NCBI GenBank assembly: GCA_013396655.1
Contig: WBMV01000073.1
Span: 1 to 64,000, forward strand
Length of the DNA stretch: 64,000 nucleotides
Direction of reading: 5' to 3'
Origin: Campylorhamphus procurvoides
Lineage: Eukaryota; Chordata; Aves; Passeriformes; Dendrocolaptidae
Of this stretch, positions 48,401 through 63,400 are shown in pieces. Made by a program: the position numbers and the translations under genes. Within the stretch, counting starts at the first letter, position 1, and the number at the start of each line of letters is the position of its first letter. The notes under the pieces were generated by a model. It worked only from the letters and a program-made list of their open reading frames with translations, searched no databases and was not told where the DNA came from.

Positions 48401-51400
48401 CAAAGGCCACAGCAGCAGCCACCTTGCACAGCCCTTCCACAGAAATCTGAGAAACTGGCTGTGTTTATTCCTTCCACTTCTGCAAACCTGGACACTCTCA
48501 AGGGCATATGTTAATTTTATTTTTGCAAGGAAAACAGTTCTGCTCCAAAGTTTTTCTGCTTCAATGAGAACCTGTGAATGCAGATCCTCTTCATTAAGCC
48601 AAGGAGTGAAAAGGAAAGGTCCAAATTATGGCTGTGGATAACTGTAGGAATGGGAAAAGTCTGACTCACCAAGACCTTGCAGATGCAAGTAAATTAAGCT
48701 CTTCCCAAAGGAAGCAGCACACTTCTTAGGAAAGAGATATAAAGCTTGTTTCTGAATGTCAGCTTCCCCCCCAGCACTGCACCAGCAGGATGGAGGTTGC
48801 CAGTGCAGAAAACAACTGCTGGTGGTGGCAGCTCTCCACCAAGATCCTGCAGGGGAATGGCACTGCCATCCTTCAACAGCCCAGCTCCCACCTGCTGCTC
48901 TGCCAGGGAAGCACCCAGAGCAAGAGCAGCTCAGACACTGTACAAGTGTCTGCACCAATCCAGCTCCTGGCAGGCTGCCTTACACAGGCCAGCAGTGGTT
49001 GGCAGATACACAGGTGCTGGAATCCAAATGGCCTTGGAGCAAACAGCTTTAACTCCATATGTAAAGCCTGTGGAAAGACCTGATGTCCTGCAGGACTCTT
49101 GCTCTAGTCTCTGTTAAAAGTTCACGTCCTATTTCACTTCACATCCAAAACATGCCCCCAGGATACTTGATTAGCAAAGGCTCACTGATACGTGAAAAAT
49201 TATGCTTTAGAGTTACAGTAAACCCTAAGTTTAATATAGGTATTAAATCTGCAGCAGTTGCATCATGGTGGCAGAATTTGAGATTGACTGGGCTCTACTG
49301 CCATTGATTTTCACCAGTAAAACCACACTCATGACACAAAACTGGAAAGTTTTCAGTGTTATCACAGCTCCCATAAACCAGAGTGGCTAGCACCTGATAA
49401 TTTGTTAACAAAACAGCCACTCAGTAAAAGGATTAGGGATGCAATACAAAATATTCATGACTGGCTGATCCACAAATATGTGCTACAATAGGTTTGGCAA
49501 GACTGAAGGCCTCTCAAGCAGGGCCAGAATAAAAGCAAGTGATGCCAGTTTAGCCACAAGTGATATTAGAACACTAACCTGCTCAGAGCAGTTAAAAGGC
49601 TTTTCAAATAGGAATAAGTAAAGGGTTTGTTGTATCTAAGGGCAGGAAACACTGCACAACCAATTTTCCCATATGTTACAGTACTACTGAAAGATTAAAG
49701 TGAAAAAATGTAGGACATTGTCTAAACAAATCTTCTAGCATTATTAAGTCTGTGCAGCAGCATGTGACTAATGTTCACTGGCAAAATTAAATTCAGCTAC
49801 AAAAATTCTCAGATCTGATTATGGCAATTAGGAATTCTCCATACAATGCAGCCTGCCCATTAACAGCGTACCCCTGCAGTCTCCTGTTAAGAATTTGTTA
49901 TATTCTTCCTAAAAAGAAGAATTTTTGCCCATAATTAGTATTCTCCCTCCTGCCCCACATTAAATAAATCTTAATGTTGTTGAAAACATTGTTTGCAATC
50001 AAGCAGGGCTTAAATCTTTAGAGATCCTTGTTCAAGCATGAGTGGGGATAAACATTAACAGCAGTGGGCATTGACTAATCAGTTAATAACAACTTCTACC
50101 TCAGAAATCCAAGCTGGAAATGCTCTGGGTTAATGTCAGCTCTGACCACAACCAGGACACAGCCAGAGCATCATTTGGAGGAATGGAGTTCATCACCTTT
50201 CAGAACAGGATCTCTGGGTTTCCAGCTCTGCAGTGGATGGGCTTGACTCCATCTAACCCTTATCTAACGTGACATTGCCATTGTGATATCAATAGTGTCT
50301 TATTTGCCTGCTTCAGAGGAACAGTGTTAGTCAAGAAAAGGTCAAATGATTTTGCCACAGAGAAAAAATCTTTTGTAATTTAATATTGCCTTTTTTTTTT
50401 TTTTTTGGAGGACAGGAGGCTCCAGGTGCTACTCACATTAGAAGGAGAGGAATACAGAAGAGAAGGCATATTTATCTAGTCTCCAGTAGCACAAAGCAAT
50501 AATATTTCAATCATTTCTTAAGGCCCAGAGGAACCAGTATTTACCCAGCATCTCACTGATCTCATCTCTGCTTGGAAACCTGCAAACTCCATAAAAAAAG
50601 GCTGCTCAAACCTGCCTATTTTGACAATGCAGAAGTAAGTTATAGCTGCAGGCAGGTCTAGGACAGACGTACTGGATACACCTAGTGGATGCATTTTTTT
50701 CTTACTCCACAATGCTTATTGCATTGATGTTTTTAATTAATAAATCATTAATAAACATGACTTTTACCCACAGCTAGGTATCAAATTGATCAGTTTTTGG
50801 GCAAATGGGAAAAATACAAATTTTAAGTCTTGGAATACATTATACAATGTGAGTTGGCTATCACAGACCCTCAGACAAGGGCTATACAAACACCTACATT
50901 ATTTATTAAGGCTGCTTTCAAGCAATTTTCTTAGCTTTCAGAAAATCAAGTAGCTCTGTTCCAAAATTTACATGCAAGGCAGGTTGGTATATTCCCATAC
51001 AATTGAACTAGAGAAATACATATAGCTAGGTAGTGAATTTTCTACAAATTATTACAGGAAGGTGACCCAAAGGCTGATTTATTGCTCACTTTTATTGCTT
51101 CCAGCACACAGGTAATCTGTGCATGTGGCAATACTGCAGTACTAATGGAAATCAGTAAACAGGGTCACGTGTCAAATAAATGCTTTGCAAGTTCTAAAAA
51201 TATTTGTAAGTCCCATTTGCTAGAATGACACAGACCTTTCCTTGTGCCATCCATGCTCCCTGTGCTCACTGGGTGTATCCTGCACCTACAGCTCCCAGTG
51301 TGCACGGTGGAATACATCATACTCAGTGGGAATACACTGCTAAATTTATCAAATTAATTAGAAAGTAAAATAATTACAGTAAATTTCCCCTTGGACCACC

Positions 51401-54400
51401 TTCTGCAGAATACAAAAGACTCCTAAGATAACTCCAAACCAGCCCAGCTTTCTTGGGAAATACCACACACTGAAAACCAACTTTTTATCATAAAATTAAG
51501 GCACAGCATGTAAGGTGGCTGAGATAAATGAAGTATCTGACTCGACTGGAATCGTGTGTTTGGCCCAGACCCTGCGACACACACGCAGCTTGAGGGTTAT
51601 ATTTGCAAAACATATTTATGCAGTGACTTGAAGCCTTCAGGCTAAACATAGCCTAGTGCAAAGGAGAGAGAACACAGGAGTCCCCTCAGCCATCCTTTGC
51701 AGCCTGAATAAGAAAATAAGCAAAGCAGCAGAAAGGACAACAAAATATATGTAACAGCAGTAAGTCTACACAATATGTACAAAGATAATGAAAAGCACCA
51801 GGTATTATTCCAGCCTTAAAGTGAAAAGCCTCGAGTCGTGACTAGCAGAGGGGTTTTGCTTTGCACACTTTGTGAAGGGAGAGTGAATACCACCAGCTAC
51901 TGACAGCGTGACAACCTGAGGCACAGGCAGCATGAACAGGCAGCACAAGGGCACACAGTGCACTGGGAGCAACAGGTGCTTGCACTGACGGATCACTGCA
52001 TGAAAATGAGCAGGGAACAGTGTTCAGCACAGCATGCTGCCTCTGGCAGTTTGAGCTCAAACCAGAGGTTTTCCATCCTCACACACAAAAATTAAATTTA
52101 ATCAAATTTATGAATAATAGCTCTTTCTTTGGACTTCTGAAAAGTTCCTGAAAATTCTGAGCATCTGAATCTTAGTTAGGAAGACTGAAATTAAGGATCT
52201 GAAAGAGCAATTAAGACAACCCAGTGCCACAGCTTGAGAAGAACAAGAAAATTCAATGGTTCTAATGCTGTTCTTTGTCAAGTATTACACATTGAGGATT
52301 TGCATTTTCCAACTACCATCTGGATTTTTTTTTAAACAGGGAAGTAAAGCAAGACAGCTTGTACCTTCTTCATGTCCTCAGGCGGTTTTGTTCCTTTTGT
52401 TTGCTTTTAAACAAGGAAAGTATACAGATAATGACTGGTTATGATTACTGAGAAATACCTAAAGTTTTTCAAAATGCCCCATCCAAATGCATTAGCCATA
52501 AGAATCTCCTCCAGTTTCCATTAGTCTGTCAAAACAAGAAATAATCTTACAGAAGCTCTGACTAAAATCCTTAAAGATTGTCACACTGATTGAATTTCAA
52601 AGTATAGACTTACAAATTCGTAGTCTCCATCCTGTGGTACTTTCCAATCAGATGAATTTTTTGTCTGGCCAGACACATTCTTCCCAAAGCTATTGATTTG
52701 ATTCTCCTTCTCCTTCTGCTCAAAATATTCAAGGAATGATGGTTTGGCTGGCTGCATCGTTTCATCCCTCCCTGGAAATATTAAACATAATAATACAAAA
52801 AAGAGTTGTTTTGAAAAATACAGTTTTGGTTATACAGCCTTACATCACACCCAGAAGTCATTTAATTTTTTTAGCACACAGTAAATCACAGAGTAGTGCT
52901 ACAGTACTTGCTAAAATACTATTTTTCAGCAGCTTTTCAATCATGAAACTGATTGTACAGTCGGAAAACTGGAGAAGGGAAGCTTAAAGACCACCACATA
53001 AGAGGTTACAATGCTGGAGGCCTTGGCCTCTAGACCTGCAATCCATCCATCCATCCCAGCACACTGAAATGCTGAACTGAACTGCTGCCCACGAGACAGG
53101 CTGGGTTATTTCATCCCAGCCACGTTCCATGAGCTGCAAAAACAAGCAAAGCTCAAAAACTAAACAGTGCTGTTTTACAAGCAGAAACTCACCCCTACAT
53201 TTATGAACAGAGCAGGACAAAAATGAGGCTTTCCAAGACCACAAATACCTTATAAATACCACATAACTTGCCTTGCAGAGAAGTAGTCAAGGTCTACATT
53301 CTTTGTGTAGAAAGGCTTAATTAGCTCACAAAACTCCTTTCTTTTCCTTTTTATAAATAGTAAGTTTTTCAAGTTTGCTGCTCTAGTTTTCTTTTTATAA
53401 ATTCATTCTTCTGGATCCACTTTCTTAGTGGATTACTCAAATAAGCCAGGTATATAGATCAGCCTTTCAATTCTAGGCTGGATTTAAGAAACTTGGGGTA
53501 ATAAATGAGTAAAGGTACAAAGAGAGACAGAGGAGTCAACCCCATAAATATGAACAGTTTGATGTTTTAAGAGCAGGTCTCATCTCCCAAGGACCATTCT
53601 CAAAGAGCTCACCTATGATGGAAGTGATGGGAGAAGGATGTAGCCAAGAGCACAAGGCTTTAGCACAATTGACATTGTTCTCATTTGCCTAAATTATTAT
53701 TTAGAACAAGCAGGAGTGAAAACAAAAGGGAGAGTGCTGCTGAACCATTAAAATTAGCAAAACTACATTCTCACAGGGTGCCCAGGATTGGGTAGTTGGT
53801 GGGATTAGGGATATGGACACTTTTTTATCCTTCTTCCTTTAGCCATTACACCACTCAACGACCTGCTCACGTGATTCAAGAACCACTGCATACAAATAAA
53901 TCTAGCAATCCATTCAGCAAATAGGTCTCCATCACTGCAGGGAGAAATTCAAGGCCACAAGTTCCCAGAGCAAAGCAGCTCCCCAGGGCTCTGTGGAGAA
54001 AGCGGAGGCGGCTCCGGCTGTGGGGTGACGACAGCACAGCAGGGAAGGAAGTGATGAAACATCAGAGGGTGGAAATACTGATTTCTAGCACAGACAGTAA
54101 AAAAAGCCAGCACAGGAAGAAAACATGAAATTTAACTTCACAGCAAGTCAACATCAAAAGACTTTCAGTATGTCCAAAGAAAGATTTCTTCACTAGTGCA
54201 ACCAGTCCAGCCTGAGATGCTGCCCAGACTCCTCACACTTAAACTGGCCAGTCCTGTTACAGCACTGCTAATATCTTGTGAAGAGTCCCAGTCCAAATGA
54301 AGAGGCTGTCTTGCACAGTAAATATGCTTTAACAGGGCTGCAACACAAGACCATGACAGCTGCAAACACAGCTAAAGGCTGCTCACAGCTTAATGCCACT

Positions 54401-57400
54401 GCACTGCTCTTGATGATAAAATGCTTCACCAGAACCTGGGAGCATCATGGAAGCAGGCACTGTAACTCAATAAATGGCTTTGTTCTGGTAGGACAAGGTT
54501 CTCTAAACACTACAATAGGATCCTGATACTGGAAACATGTTTTAGATGATGTAGAAACCATCATTTTAAGAAAGCAGGATCAGCAGGACCAGAGTTAACA
54601 GAAAATGGCATCAGAATAGCCTAATTCTGGACTGTGGATATAAGTTCACTGCTGAATGACATACTTTTGAAATAAATATAATCTGTCAGGCAGGCAATCA
54701 ACCAGAGTTTAGAGCTTCAAACACACAGGGGATGTTCTGAGATGGGTTGGTGGGCCCTGTGTAATGCACAGGCTCTTCTACAAAAGCCTGTACAGAAGGC
54801 AGGCTGTCACAAGGCAGTCCTCTCTAAGGACATTCAGCAGTGCTTTCCTCTTGAAAAAATATTAGCTACTCTGGAAACCCATTAAGATTTAATCACTGAA
54901 TATTGTTCTTGCACATAAAATTGCCATCCAGTGATCCAGAATTTCACCTGTAGATCCTGTCTGATCCTCAGACAAGCAGATGAATTCCTTGGTCAGCGAC
55001 GAGATACTTCAGGGAATTATTTGTCTATAGACACATTAAATACAGAACAAACTTCTGCAAAGCATGAGAAATCTTGGCAGGATATTTGGGTTGTGCTACT
55101 GAGAGAAGTGTGGTTCTACACAGCCTGAAATGTCATGATGCATTTTGAAAAAGCCCTGCATGGCACTGCCTCTCCAGGGTCAGCTAAAAGCTCAAGCATG
55201 AACTGAAGTGCTGATACTTTTGCACCATGATAAGTGGAGCAAAGACAAATTATTCTACCCCTGGCAGCAATTCCCCTTTTCTAAAAAAACAAACCCAAAA
55301 AACTCATCACAGAGAATTAGATCAAGAAAGACACCTTCAGACCAGCAGCGTGAAGGTCAGGCAGGGAACACGTCTGCGAAGTGGAGAACAGATTTTCTGT
55401 TGGGAATAATTACTGAAATACAATTGCAATCCAATTACTGCTGAGTGATAAAACATTTATTTAGAATGAAGTAAACACACCCCCTGCACTCTGCTGCAGC
55501 TCAGCCTGTTTGAAGCAGGGGGTAAGTTATTATGGAAAATCATGGCAATGTTTAACACCAACTAATTTTGTAGAAATAGAGGGATTCATAACTAGCCTGG
55601 CTAATCTATACACAGCTCACTGTCAGCCAGCCGGGGCCTCAGTAATTCAGAGTTCCTAGGGGTAAAAGAAAGAAAATCCAAATCATGATTGTACTCTCTG
55701 TTTTGAAAACTATTACTTGTAGCACAGGAGGCTTTGAAAGCAAATGTTTCACTCCAGCGACATTGGCTTATTCAGTTCTTTTCTATTTATTTTCTTAAAG
55801 ACTGTTCACTCAAAAGAGAGCTTAATTCAGGTGTCAATTAAAACAGTCAAGCTCATTTCCCCACATCTTGTATTTTAACAAGAACTGCAATCTTTGCGTT
55901 TGGGCTCATTGAACTTCCTAAGATTTGCACAGGCCTACCTCTCCAGCCTGTCAAGGACCCTCTGGATGGCATCCCACCCCTCCAGCCTGTCAACTCCACC
56001 ACACAGCTTGGTGTTGTCAGTGAGAAAAGGAAGAATAGGAAAATTACACACCTACAGAAGCTTTTCTTTGCTGCCCTTGATGTCCCTGGCCATATTTAAT
56101 TCTTCCAGGGTCTTAGCTTTCCTAACTTGATCCCTGGCTGTTCAGTCTCCCTGTATTTCTCCTAGGCTGTCATTGCTTCTACCCTCTGTAGGCTTCCTTT
56201 TATTGTTTGGGTTTGTCCAGGAGTCCCTTGTTCATCCATGCAGCCCTCTGGGCATTTTGCCTGACTGACTTTTTGTTGGGATGCATTGCTCCTGAGCTTG
56301 GAGGATGTGATCCTTGGATATTAACCATTTTTCTTGGGCCCCTTTTCTCTCCAGGACTTTATCCCATGGTACTCTATAAAGCTGATCCCTAAAGAGGTAA
56401 AAATCTGCTCTCCTGAAGTGCAAGGCAATGATCTTGCTGTGTGACCTCCTTGCTCTCCCCAGAGAAAGGATGAGAGGACTGGTGTGAACTGCATCAAGGG
56501 CAACTCAGCTGAACACAAGGAAGAAAGTTTTACAACAGGGATGGTTGTGCAACAGACCGGGGCTGAAGCAACTGTGTAAGGCCTTGAGCAACCAGATCTG
56601 ACATTGCACTTGTCCCAGCCATCACACAGGCAATCAGACTGATGACCTCCAGAGGTGGCTGTCTGGCCAAGAGCCTCTGCAACTCATGGTCTTCACACCC
56701 ACTGTCAGACTCCTCTAATCCTGTAGTCACCTTAGGCCTTGCAAACACAAGCAACACTTAGTCACCAATTTTAGTACATTTCTATGAATCAACACCTAAT
56801 ACTGCATCTCTGTTTAGTGATGCTTTGGTTTTTGTTTTAACTGCTGTATTTTTGGTTTAGTTGAAATAAAATAGAGAATGCTAACCAACAAAAAATGGGA
56901 AAGTAAGACAACATAATAGGAGAAATAGCTGGAATAGAAATACAGATCTAAGATATCTGAAATTTTAGTTGCTGCTCTGATCTCAGTAGGGGTGTGTATG
57001 CAGGAAGACCAACAGAAATGTTCCAGGAGACAGAAAGACATTACACCAAATCAATTATCATCCCAGCATGACTGAAATTCTTTTTGTCAATCTTAGCACT
57101 TAACAGCAGTGTCATCTTTCCAAAGATGATCTGCTATTAATTCAACACAAGAGTCACACCGCTATATATCTTTAAAATTTTGGTAACAGGCAGCTGAAGA
57201 CAAAAATCGATCCCTGCTATTTGCAGAAGCAGATGCTGCTGGAAGATGACACCGCACCAAATGTGTCTGTGCCAAAAAGCATTTAACTTCCTAATTTTGT
57301 AGGGTTAGACTAAAATATGAACATTTGACAGAAAGTGACATCACAACCGTGGCAGAGAAGAGCCTTTTATGAGAAGGTCACCCTGCGGTGACAAAGAAGG

Positions 57401-60400
57401 GCTTCATTGTGCATCTATTTTGGAATCTAAAGAGTTGCTTATAAGGATGAGCCATGAGAGCTCCCTGGAGCCATTAACGGTCTATCATTTAGATATGCAG
57501 TCATCTTTTAGGAGCTATATTAATTACACAAATGGAACACCACAGCTCTGTTGGGGCTGGTCCAGCTGACTGCAGAATTGCAGGTTCGGGGTAGCTGTGC
57601 AGAGCCACAGGCACTGGGAGGGCCTCTGAGAGCTCAGCCCATCCCGTGAAGAACAGAAGCCCTCCATGGAAAACTCACAAGTGCTGCCTGGTATTAAACC
57701 ATGTTTAGAAAGTATAAAAACATCAGTATTGTTGTATGTGAGAACAGAAAAAGGTGTGAAACTAGTGGGTCCAAAGAATGCTCTAAGTTGTGCACAACAA
57801 ATGCCCACACGGGTTTTGATTTTTGAAGGAACACCACGCTAAGCTTATTGTGATTTCACTAACAATGTTACCCTTCAGCACTGGAAAGCAAAGCCCAACT
57901 GGTTGTGGTACTGTGCAAGCTGAGATAGTCCTTACCCAAAGCACAAATAGCCCAGACAAGCCAAAAGACAACTGTCAGGTACAGGCAGAAGCAAGAAGCA
58001 AGCAAGGTGACATCAGCAACAGCCAGTACTGGATCCTCTCCTCTGCCAGGCTACAGCAAGGGCAAGTTGTAGGGAAATACCTGCACAACAATCTGCTCCT
58101 TTCCAAAAAATCTGACCTGTTTGAATAGTTGAAGGAATGGAAGAGGTAAGTCTTAGGGGCTGACTGCAGCGTACAGACCTCCTTACATCAAGCAAAAGAT
58201 GACAAAGAAGGTGTGCAGAGCCTCCAAGCCATTTGCCTTTGTATATCATGCTGCAGATAAAGCACAGTGATAAAGACACAGCCCAGTCAATCAAACCAGC
58301 AAGAGATTTACTTTTTATTCCCAGCAGTAAAGAATATCCATGAAACCAGATCATTCACATTCATCTAGTCCCAGAAATCAAAGAACTCATTTCGTTGATT
58401 TTGTCAAATCAGTCCTCAAAACTGAAAATTTTCAGAAGCTTTTGAGCTTCAAAGGATGCCTTCAGAAAAGAAAGTGAGATTTACAAAGTCCTTCTATCCT
58501 TCCTTCTATCTATCTGAACAGGCTTGCTGAGTAATGAAACTAAAATTCCTGCTCTACTCAAACTTGACATCAGAAGAATCTTTGTTTTATTCTTCTTTCC
58601 TCTCAAAAGGGATTGCTATGATCTACCTAGGGTGAATATTCTAGAGTCACAAAGCTTGCCATGAGAGAAAGTAAGATAACCTCAGGCACACATTTTGTGT
58701 GCTCTTCAATTAGTTTATACAGTTAATCCTTAAATACCTATTCTTGAAGCCACAATGACAGATTTGCTCCCTGTATCACAAAAATTGGGGCTGGAGTTAT
58801 GGCTGGCAACAGTCAGGAGATCATGCTACAAACTAATTTACAAAGAAGATAATGTGAATCAGTAACAACGAAGTGATCAACATTAGCAATGTCAAAATAA
58901 ACCATGATACTTGGTACATGTATATGCATTTGTCAAGATTTCAGAACAATCTTTAGAAAGACAACTGACCTCAGCTCTGGAGAATATTTGTGTGGATGAG
59001 AATGTGCTGTCAAGAGCAAGAAATTTTTAAGTTAACTTGTGCTCAGAAAGTTGCCCCCCTGTGAGCAGGAGCTCAAAGCAGCTCTGCAGAGATGAGGAAG
59101 GAGTGCTCTGAAGGAAGCAGAGCCATCATTGCCTTTATTCACACACACTGCCAGAAAGGATCCCCTGGGACAAGGAGCACTGTCTACTATTATATACAAG
59201 ATTATATAGTCCCTTTCACAGAGGGATCAAGATCTATTGTGAAGCAATAGTTGGTTTGCTTTGTCCTTGCTGTTGACAGCCCTGCTGTTCTCCTGGAGTT
59301 ATAAACCCTCTCATTTCCAGCTGGAAGTTTATGGGGAGCCAGTGTATAGACACTTGCTCTCAAGCAAGCCTCAGCTTTTTAGCATTCAAACCACCATCCT
59401 CTACACTGTTCACCTTCCCTCCTTGTCTGAATTTTTTTTTTAAAAATTCTCATATCCAATGTCATCTTTAATTTTAGAAGTCTAAATAAGCACAGATCTT
59501 CCACTGACTTCTCACATAACAGCCTTAGTCCCCAGCAGTCACAGTAGGCTGCTGTCTGCTTTAGATTCAATTATGTAACATTAAGACTGAAAATACATAT
59601 TTAGGATGCACAAAACAGTGCCTGATGATTATATGCAGGCAACACTTCATTAAAATTAAATTGCAAATGGAATTGTGCTTTATTTGCTTTGGGCTATTTC
59701 TTAGAGATCACATTAGATGAACTTTAGCAGCTGGACAGCATAATTTGTACAGTATGAGCAGGACTGAGTCATTTTAAGCAGCAGAGCAGAGATATGTCAA
59801 ATTATTCAACCAGAGCAAAAAGTGCTCCATCATTAATAAGTTCACCCCATGGCGAGAGAAGCTGATATTTCCTCACATTAAAAGCAGAGCACGTAACACT
59901 TCTTATCTCTTGAAGCTTATGAGGACAAGTCTCCCCATAATTATGTCCTATCTCAAACTAAATCAAATCAGAACATTCCTGACAGGTTCTGTTATTAAGA
60001 AGAAACTCCTAAATGACCACAAATATCAACACTAAGTATCCTAAATCTCTTAACAAATAAGATATGAATGTCATTAAGGAGAGGAGTACCAACACTCATC
60101 CAAAGCTGTAGCATATATATAGTTGAGAACCCTTTCAGCAAGAGGGGAGGAAATCCTCACAGAAATGAAAGCTGTTTTAAAACCAGGTTACCTCCTTTTG
60201 GGTCTCTTTTACATAAAAACTCAGACATGATTATAAATGTATAACAGCTTTCTTCCTCCATCACAAATATTTAGTGGACACCTTCTGTCTTTCACCTCAT
60301 TAGCTTGAATTGTTAATTCAGCCCAGCAACCACAGTATGTGACAGACAGGGAGCTGTGAAGGTGCATCAACAAAGAAGTGAACATTTTGTATTCTGCATC

Positions 60401-63400
60401 ATCTGGTTCAGGTTCTGATGAATCCTAATGAGAAACAACCTCATCAACAGGGGTGCAGTCTGCAGGTCTGTTACCTGTGGGTAACAGCTCAGGCTCCCCA
60501 GATGGCATAGAACCAAGTCAGCACTTCCTAACTTCCTTTCTATTCATAACCCAGAAACTCATTTGCTTATCTAGAGAGAACAGAAAACAACATTGCAATA
60601 AACATTTTTTTCCCCTGAAGCTTGAAATGTGCTGGTAAAAACAAAGTTGGTTTTGAAAGTCCGCAGTGAAGGAATTTATGAGTTTACAGAGTTTTCCTTA
60701 ATCCTGCTCAGGAATAAGGCTTTCTCCAGGGTTTATTTTGATCCAGTAGGGAGTGAGTCTATTCTTAAAAGAGGCAGGTAGGTTATAGTTTGCCTGTACC
60801 TGCAAATGCATGGGATAGAGATGTACTTACTAAGAGACTTACTACTACTCTGTCTCTTGGTTGTCTCCTGAAGCACATTGTCTCCTGTATGCTGTTAGGG
60901 ACTCTGTTAGTCACATTTCCCACTTTTCATCTTCTCCAAGACAATGCTTCTGCTCAGGAAAAAAAAAATCCTCTATCTGTCTGTCCCTCTATCCATCCAT
61001 CCCCCACCATCACAAATACAGGAGTGCTCAATAAGTGCTAGAAACAGCAAAAATAGCTGTGTTAAACACATACATCCTTTCTCCAATTTCAGTGTCTCTG
61101 AAAATAAATATTAACAGATTATTAACTTTGTCTTAGCGTTAAAACTTTGTCAAGTATTCAGGCCAACCAAAGGTGGACAAGCATCCCACATAGACCCTGG
61201 ACTTAACTTCCCTTCGTGCTTCAGTCTGAGCCATTATTTCAATTACTAGGGCCAGTAGTCAGCAGTATTCAAACAGAAAACCAAAACTCCCTGCAAAAAC
61301 CCCACAACAAAACAACAGCATAAACAACTCCCCCTATTGTTCACAAATGCTGTCTGCATGTACACAGAGCTTAATAGCCTTAAACAAACCCTGCAGGCCA
61401 CTGTTATGACAAGATTGCCAGCAGGCTGCTATTAAAAGTAAAAAGTAATGGAGCTGGAATGCATATCTGTGAAGATTTGTATTCTCCACACCTCAAGAGT
61501 GGCAGTATGATGATTCCTACAGTTCAAGAAGAATTTAATCAATGTAGGTGTTTCTATAAGCAGCTTGTTATTTAAATGCATAATGCTAAGAGTGTTTTAT
61601 GGTCCAATTATGCCTAAATGGACCAATTTACTTTAAACACAGAACTGTACCACTGGACATTAATAACATTAAGTAGCGGGAAGCTGCTGCAAAGAGTTAT
61701 TGCTTACAAAGAAAACCAGAGGCAGAACACAGCCAGTATCTTTGACATACACATGATGTAAATGCTGACAAGATGTGGAGCTGTTCTCTGCAGTACCTGC
61801 ATCAGCGATTTGGGTAACATGCAACTGCACTTTCCTGGACAACTAATGATATTATAGCATCTATAGCTGCCTCAGCTACATACCAGGAATACTTTATTCA
61901 ATTACAATATTAATGCAATTGCATAAACCTTCTGCACCCATACTCACTCTGCTGCTCACGTTATAGTCATTGATTTACATGAAAAAATCTCAGTTTAATT
62001 TGTGGGGAAGAAACTGTTTCCTGAGTCTTGGCAGTAACATACCTCTGGCTTAAGTTTAAGTGTCACCCACTGGATGTCTCACAAAGCCACCAAGACTAAC
62101 AAGCTTACTCTGAATCATTTTTCTAATAGGAAATTGCCAAGTCTGCATCTTAGCTCATTTAATTTGCTAATGAAACCCAATTTCCCCTCAAAAGGGGAAA
62201 TATTTTTCTAAAAGGACACCACCCTGCCTAGCAGTGTGGCCATGGTAAAAGCATAACAAAACCCAAACCACCCCAAACTGTATTATAAGAATGAAGCCTA
62301 GAATTTTTTTATTTTAAGCATTCACAAACTATTACCTGCACATTATGTTATCAAGGTAGAGGCAACAGTGTTATCAAAGCTTCTGGTCTGTCTGCCTCTG
62401 CACCAGATGCTGCACTGAATGTGTGCCACGTTAACAAAAACCCCACACCCACAATTCTTCCACCATCTCCAGATCCCTCATTCATCTCAACCCAAAACCC
62501 ACAGCCCAACTCACACCACTGTTGGCAGTTCTACACTCTCCAGTGTCGTTTGATTTGATGCTTAAGCAAGCAAGAGGCACTTTAACACAGAAAACAGGAC
62601 AGACTATAGTACTAGATCCTATTTCGCTTGGATCTGATCATGTTCCAGTGTCCAAGGAAGGCAACATGTTTATCTCCTTTATTATAAAATTATGTTCCAT
62701 TCCTTAAATTGAAGAGCCAAACTCATGCCAAGTTTCCACTACCTAAAGACTCACAGCAAGTAAAGCACAAAAAGCATTTAAAGAAAGAGTAAAAAATGCT
62801 GCACTATTTACTAGCACTATATATTCTCTCACAGAAAAATTAAAAAATTATTATTCCAGACATATTAACAGTTATTCCAGCTCTCAAGCACAGTGGAAAT
62901 GCCTGTTATTACAAACCATTGCTCATCTATCGTTCTTCAGCTGCGTTGAAAGTTTTCCTGGAATAGTTTAACTGCAATCCATAAGTAATCTGTTCACAAT
63001 CGATTTAGAACTAAAACGTGTCGCAGCACAATTTAGTATCTGCGGTCTCAGGCAATCACTTGAGTGCTTTCAAAACGCATAACAGAACGCCACAGTGACA
63101 TTTTTAATGCTGCCCAAGTATTTATATTGAGTGCCCAGAATAAAGCCAAGTAAATGAAAGAATTTAAGCAAACACAATTACAGCTCAATTGACTGCGAAA
63201 CAAAACTTCCCCTACAACGTAAAATACTGGAATTTAAGAATGCTTTTCCTCTGAGCCTGAGAAGTCACAAATTGATTTATGCGAGAATCACTTCAAGTCT
63301 ACTAGAAGTTGTTTGCATTTTCAAGGCCATTGGAAGTTGTTTGCTAGAGATTTCCTACGACAATTCTATCTATAAAACATTGAAATACGATGCTGTAAAC

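Larger units (their letters stand above)
33497..52613 (-). other. STK4 last intron (19.1 kb)
   Basis: Bounded by donor GTAAGTC (minus strand, at 52613) and acceptor TGCTTAG (at 33497). AT-rich, with no embedded gene that I can support. It contains a CR1 fragment at 43478-43750 and a T16 tract at 50391-50406. A 218-codon open frame at 40893-41549 (+) shows no recognisable domain and no ATG at its start. Confidence 0.85.
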
